DNA of 39,642 nt, taken from the NCBI GenBank assembly GCA_905236065.1, contig CAJONZ010000088.1:1-39642 (forward strand), in the 5' to 3' direction. Below are positions 37,099 to 39,642 of the stretch, piece after piece; position 1 is the first letter of the stretch; every line of letters begins with the position of its first letter. A program made the translations under genes and the position numbers. The notes below the pieces were generated by a model that was not told the origin of the DNA, did not search any database, and saw only the letters and a list, made by a program, of their open reading frames with translations. Source of the stretch: an uncultured Bacteroidaceae bacterium. GTDB lineage: Bacteria > Bacteroidota > Bacteroidia > Bacteroidales > Bacteroidaceae.

Positions 37099-37995
37099 AT
37101 GGCAAAGAAAATGGAACAGATTCTTCTTTGGCTTCGCATCATACGTCCGCAGACGCTGTTTGCCTCGCTCTGTCCGGTGCTGGTGGGATTGATGGTGGCT
37201 CATCAGTTCACAGGACGAGTTGAACCTCTCACGGCTGCCGTGACAGCCTCGTGTGCCCTCGCCCTGCAAATCCTGAGCAACCTCATCAATGATTATTACG
37301 ACTTCAAGCGCGGTAGCGACAAGCAGGGACGTGTGGGTTTCAAACGTGCATTAGCTGAGGGACTCGTAAGCGAACGGGCAATGCGCAAGGCCTGCTACAT
37401 CACGCTGGCCATCAGCCTGTTGCTTGGAACGGTGCTCTGTTACATCGGCGACTGGGCGATTGTGGCGATAGGCGTAACTGCCCTATTGTTCGCCTGGCTC
37501 TACACGGCTACACCTTACTCGCTGTCTTATCTGGGCATTGCCGATATCTTCGTGTTCCTCTACTACGGTGTCATTGCCTCATGGGGTACCGTGTGGCTGC
37601 AAATGTGTGACGTTGTGTGTTCGTCGGATTGTCAGATTGTTGCCGTCTATGCCGGTGCTGTGTGCGGACTGATTTCCATGTGTGTGTTGGCCATCAATAA
37701 CATTCGCGATGTAGAGGATGACCGTCTGGTGGGCAAACTCACCATCCCCGTCCGCATAGGGAAACGGGCTGCTCTCGCTCTGCTGGCAGTCATCGTCCTA
37801 CTCATGCCTCTGTTTGCCGCTCTCGCCTTCGGCCTCAGCTGGGCCGTAGCTGTGATTATCCCAGCCTGTTTCCTTTACTATAAAGTACTGAAGGCCGAGG
37901 GTACACAATACAACAAATGTCTCCTTATGGCTGGCATCGTCAACCTCATCTATGTATGTCTCGTATGGTTGAGTTATTCAACTTTCAGTAGTTGA
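37099..37995 (+). CDS. menA: 1,4-dihydroxy-2-naphthoate polyprenyltransferase (MenA)
   Basis: Integral membrane UbiA-superfamily enzyme that attaches a polyprenyl chain to 1,4-dihydroxy-2-naphthoate with loss of CO2, giving demethylmenaquinone in menaquinone synthesis. At 298 residues it has the usual family length. The first Asp-rich motif NLINDYYDFKRGSD spans residues 61-74 and the second, NNIRDVEDDRLVGKLTIPVR, spans 200-219; both bind Mg-diphosphate. Between and after them are about eight to nine hydrophobic helices. The N-terminal LRIIRPQTLFAS is typical of MenA. No other men genes are in the window, so it appears as a single-gene unit with its own promoter. Menaquinone is the respiratory quinone expected in Bacteroidales. 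Confidence 0.95.
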   Translation: MAKKMEQILLWLRIIRPQTLFASLCPVLVGLMVAHQFTGRVEPLTAAVTASCALALQILSNLINDYYDFKRGSDKQGRVGFKRALAEGLVSERAMRKACYITLAISLLLGTVLCYIGDWAIVAIGVTALLFAWLYTATPYSLSYLGIADIFVFLYYGVIASWGTVWLQMCDVVCSSDCQIVAVYAGAVCGLISMCVLAINNIRDVEDDRLVGKLTIPVRIGKRAALALLAVIVLLMPLFAALAFGLSWAVAVIIPACFLYYKVLKAEGTQYNKCLLMAGIVNLIYVCLVWLSYSTFSS

Positions 37996-38002
37996 TAAGA
38001 TG

Positions 38003-38084
38003 CCCAAACGTAGCATCTTCGCCCGCTTTTTGCATATTTAACGGGCTAAAAGGACAATGATTAAGAATAAATGCTTATCTTTGT
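38003..38084 (+). promoter_or_regulatory. Promoter region of the DUF3791/DUF3990 cassette, second copy of the duplicated pair
   Basis: The -7 element TATCTTTGT at 38076-38084 is a full TAnnTTTG match. GGACAAT (38052-38058) stands at the -33 position, as before menA. The 5' block 38003-38042 resembles 36991-37030. This placement makes the ATG at 38101 the likely start, with a short leader of about 10 bases. Confidence 0.7.
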
Positions 38085-38100
38085 ACGCAAAAGACATCTT

Positions 38101-38319
38101 ATGTTTAGCATCAAGGACATATCCGAGTACATCGTACTGCTCATCGCAGCTTTCGCCAGTCACTATCAGATGACCGATGCCGAAGCCTACCGCTATCTGA
38201 GCCGCTACGGAGCCATCAAAGTGGCTCACGACTTCTACGACGTGATGCACACCCAGCCGATGGGCGACATGGTGCAGAGCATGGCCTCGTACTGCCACAG
38301 AAAAGGAGGTCATCTATGA
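38101..38319 (+). CDS. DUF3791 family small protein
   Basis: 72 residues from the ATG at 38101; an upstream in-frame ATG at 38071 is rejected because the -7 box at 38076-38084 would then be inside the gene. The sequence follows the DUF3791 pattern: a helical N-terminus (DISEYIVLLIAAFASHY), then MTDAEAYRYLSRYGAIKVAHDFYDVMHTQPMG matching the family's G-KEV--LF-KYG---Y---FYD-LHT core. DUF3791 genes are commonly found next to DUF3990 genes, as here. The stop overlaps the next start by four bases (ATGA), indicating translational coupling. Its function is not established; a partner or antitoxin-like role for the DUF3990 product is inference. Confidence 0.85.
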   Translation: MFSIKDISEYIVLLIAAFASHYQMTDAEAYRYLSRYGAIKVAHDFYDVMHTQPMGDMVQSMASYCHRKGGHL

Positions 38320-38795
38320 TACGGCTTTACCACGGTTCCACGGTCAATATCGAACACATTGATCTTCTGAAGTCCCGTCCCAACAAGGATTTCGGACGAG
38401 GTTTCTACCTCTCTGCCGACCGCCAGCAGGCATGGCGCATGGGCGAGTTTAAGGCTCTTACCGAGGGTGGTGTGCCCGTGATGAATATATACCTTTTCGA
38501 TGAGACAGTGCTCACCTCTGGCGAATTGCGTGTGCTTACTTTCGAAGGCTACACCCGCGAGTGGGCTGAGTTCATCTTCCTCAACCGCAACAACCGCAGT
38601 GCCACTCCCGCCCACCAGTACGACATCGTCTATGGTCCCATTGCCAATGACCGCGTTGGCGTGCAGATAGGAAAGTACGAAGCAGGCGACATTTCCCTCG
38701 ACCAGTTCCTCGAAAACCTGAAATACATGAAGGGTGTGACGTTCCAGTACTTCTTCGGTACGGAACTCGCTCTCGCTAAACTCTCTAAGATATGA
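38316..38795 (+). CDS. DUF3990 family protein, ADP-ribosyltransferase-like
   Basis: 159 residues. The opening MIRLYHGST (residues 1-9), DFGRGFYLSADRQQAW (25-40), REWAEFIFLNR (81-91) and YDIVYGPIANDRV (102-114) are the conserved DUF3990 blocks, ending with FQYFFGTELALAKL (143-156). The HGS and F-x-x-GFY-x-S pattern resembles the NAD-binding face of ADP-ribosyltransferase folds, so NAD-dependent modification is plausible but catalytic residues cannot be proven by eye. It is joined by ATGA overlaps to both neighbours, giving a tightly coupled three-gene unit of the size and shape of a toxin-antitoxin cassette. No signal peptide, so it acts in the cytoplasm. Confidence 0.87.
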   Translation: MIRLYHGSTVNIEHIDLLKSRPNKDFGRGFYLSADRQQAWRMGEFKALTEGGVPVMNIYLFDETVLTSGELRVLTFEGYTREWAEFIFLNRNNRSATPAHQYDIVYGPIANDRVGVQIGKYEAGDISLDQFLENLKYMKGVTFQYFFGTELALAKLSKI

Positions 38796-39004
38796 CCGAA
38801 CCAAACGTTACCCCACAGGAGTTCAATCGTCTGAAAGAGCAGCTGACTGCCAGTTTGATTCAGATACTTGTCGAGGAGCATGGCTACTCACTTGAAGATG
38901 CCTTTGCCTGCGTCTATACCTCGCCCATCTTCGAGAAACTTTCTGACCCCAACACAGGCCTTTTCTTCCAGTCGCCCCGCTATGTCCTCTCGTATATAAT
39001 ATAA
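38792..39004 (+). CDS. Small conserved-type protein, third gene of the DUF3990 cassette
   Basis: 70 residues, predicted helical and soluble: an N-terminal helix (QEFNRLKEQLTASLIQILVEEHG), then SLEDAFACVYTSPIFEKLSDPNTGLFFQSPRYVLSYI. The DA---VYTS-IFEKL-DP-TGL-FQSP-YV pattern resembles a small protein often encoded beside DUF3990, but I cannot name the family with certainty. The ATG overlaps the preceding stop as ATGA. A role in neutralising or partnering the DUF3990 protein is inferred from coupling and size. Confidence 0.75.
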   Translation: MTEPNVTPQEFNRLKEQLTASLIQILVEEHGYSLEDAFACVYTSPIFEKLSDPNTGLFFQSPRYVLSYII

Positions 39005-39028
39005 AGGTACAGACGGAAAAGAGGTTCG

Positions 39029-39037
39029 TAACTTTGT
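39029..39037 (+). promoter_or_regulatory. Candidate -7 element for the 49-residue ORF
   Basis: TAACTTTGT matches TAnnTTTG and lies 28 bases before the ATG at 39065. No TTTG is found at the -33 spacing, so confidence is moderate. Confidence 0.5.
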
Positions 39038-39064
39038 ACGCAGTTATTATGATTTCAGATAGTT

Positions 39065-39214
39065 ATGGCATACATGAATAGATTCAATCAGGTAGACGAA
39101 CATCGTCGTGATGAGCTTATCCGCATCATCGAGCATTCTGTGGAGAAACTGACCCTTCAGGAACTGGAGGCGCTATATTATGACATGACAACGAGATCCT
39201 ATATCAACGATTAA
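39065..39214 (+). CDS. Small hypothetical protein (49 residues)
   Basis: ATG at 39065 to TAA at 39212. The product, MAYMNRFNQVDEHRRDELIR followed by IIEHSVEKLTLQELEALYYD and a short tail, is strongly helical and charged with no signal peptide or membrane segment. A -7 element stands at a sensible distance upstream and a hairpin follows the stop by four bases, which supports a real gene. It is not part of the ATGA-coupled cassette (60-base gap). Function unknown; the size and location next to a DUF3990 cassette would suit an accessory or regulatory peptide, but nothing in the sequence shows it. Confidence 0.6.
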   Translation: MAYMNRFNQVDEHRRDELIRIIEHSVEKLTLQELEALYYDMTTRSYIND

Positions 39215-39218
39215 TTTA

Positions 39219-39238
39219 CTCAACTTTCGCAAGTTGAG
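39219..39238. other. Perfect 8-bp hairpin after the 49-residue ORF
   Basis: CTCAACTT, loop TCGC, AAGTTGAG. No T-run follows, so it is a weak terminator candidate at best. A related but imperfect sequence (AGTTGAGCTTGCGAAACTTG, 39391-39410) stands on the other side of the nested inverted repeats, so the pair may delimit one element. Confidence 0.55.
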
Positions 39239-39265
39239 TCCAAAGGGAATGGAAAGGAATAGAAA

Positions 39266-39385
39266 GGGAGTTAAAAGGAAGTTAAAGGGACGATACCGTG
39301 CCAATGGTAGTCCTATCAACACCACATACGTCCCTTTAACTTCTAAGCAAAGCGATAACTTCTCTTTAACTTCCTTTTAACTTCC
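39266..39385. repeat. Nested, mutually exclusive inverted repeats upstream of the flavin-reductase-like gene
   Basis: 39278-39292 (GAAGTTAAAGGGACG) pairs perfectly over 15 bp with 39329-39343. The overlapping left arm 39266-39287 pairs with 39364-39385 over 22 bp with one mismatch. The two hairpins share left-arm bases and cannot form together. The 218-base gap 39215-39432 holds no other gene. Confidence 0.85.
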
Positions 39386-39432
39386 AATGAAGTTGAGCTT
39401 GCGAAACTTGAATTAATTTAAACAGGGCGAAG

Positions 39433-39642
39433 ATGAAGAAAAGTACAATTATCACGGCATTTGCAGCCATTTTGATGATGGCAGTGACTCCTGCGTTTGC
39501 ACAGGAAGAGAATGGTTTTAAGAAGTTTAACGTGAGGGAGGACTTCACGGAGAACGGTTTCCAATGGTTCCATGATGCAGAGCTATTGGCGGCTGGCGAC
39601 AAGGAGAAAAGCAATGCCATGACCATCGGGTGGGGAGGCATC
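39433..39642 (+). CDS. Secreted flavin-reductase-like protein, 3' end cut by window edge
   Basis: First 70 residues only. A signal peptide (MKKSTIITAFAAILMMAVTP, cleavage after AFA) is followed by FQWFHDAELLAAGDKEKSNA then MTIGWGGI. The LLAAGD-xxxxNAMTIGWG segment is the N-terminal FMN-binding block of flavin reductase-like split-barrel proteins, a family that in Bacteroidales often carries an export signal. The catalytic half lies outside the window, so substrate and cofactor use cannot be judged. A long inverted-repeat leader precedes it and no TAnnTTTG box was found close to the start. Confidence 0.75.
   Translation, partial: MKKSTIITAFAAILMMAVTPAFAQEENGFKKFNVREDFTENGFQWFHDAELLAAGDKEKSNAMTIGWGGI

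Noticed and set aside
37978-37995. Hairpin at the menA stop as terminator
   Set aside because: TCAACT/AGTTGA gives only a 6-bp stem overlapping the stop codon and is not followed by a T-run.
38071-38100. Upstream ATG as start of the DUF3791 gene
   Set aside because: It precedes the -7 box at 38076-38084 and adds residues (MLIFVRKRHL) that do not fit the family start.

Overview
The window looks like a chromosomal segment of a Bacteroidales bacterium, most likely Prevotellaceae (inference). The supporting signals are: Bacteroidota-type promoters (TTTG, about 20 bp, then TAnnTTTG), a run of Mfa-like fimbrillin lipoproteins, very large secreted proteins ending in the GVYI...GKKVxIK type of C-terminus seen in many Bacteroidales surface proteins, MenA, and a DUF3791/DUF3990 pair. 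No rRNA or tRNA gene was seen, so genus cannot be fixed.

Layout. (1) 1-543 is the end of rplI (ribosomal protein L9), closed by a strong terminator at 574-606. (2) 786-17116 is a plus-strand operon behind a good promoter at 712-744: three fimbrillin-like lipoproteins, a 2501-residue secreted protein, another fimbrillin, and a 1117-residue fimbrillin-like lipoprotein with a FISUMP-like C-terminus that could be a tip adhesin. (3) 17117-17359, between convergent operons, holds a 22-bp-period tandem array, a perfect 15-bp hairpin and copies of an ACGCAGAACTCTAT repeat. (4) 36645-17360 is a minus-strand two-gene operon: a 5813-residue secreted protein built from about 14 diverged modules, then a 605-residue fimbrillin lipoprotein, driven by a good promoter at 36771-36739. 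(5) 36646-37098 carries that promoter, another cluster of the same 16-bp repeat family, and the menA promoter. (6) 37099-39004 has menA and a three-gene overlapping cassette DUF3791 / DUF3990 (ADP-ribosyltransferase-like) / small protein. Both units sit behind near-copies of one promoter region. (7) 39065-39642 has a 49-residue ORF, a nested inverted-repeat region, and the start of a secreted flavin-reductase-like protein.

How it may work together (inference): the two head-to-head operons look like a surface-adhesion locus. Every fimbrillin has a lipobox and then, 28-44 residues later, a Thr-Arg-Ala/Gly site of the kind cleaved during type V pilus maturation. Each operon pairs fimbrillin lipoproteins with one giant secreted protein. 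The most unusual elements are the modular ~640-kDa protein and the near-identical ~45-bp inverted repeats that bracket the whole minus-strand operon.
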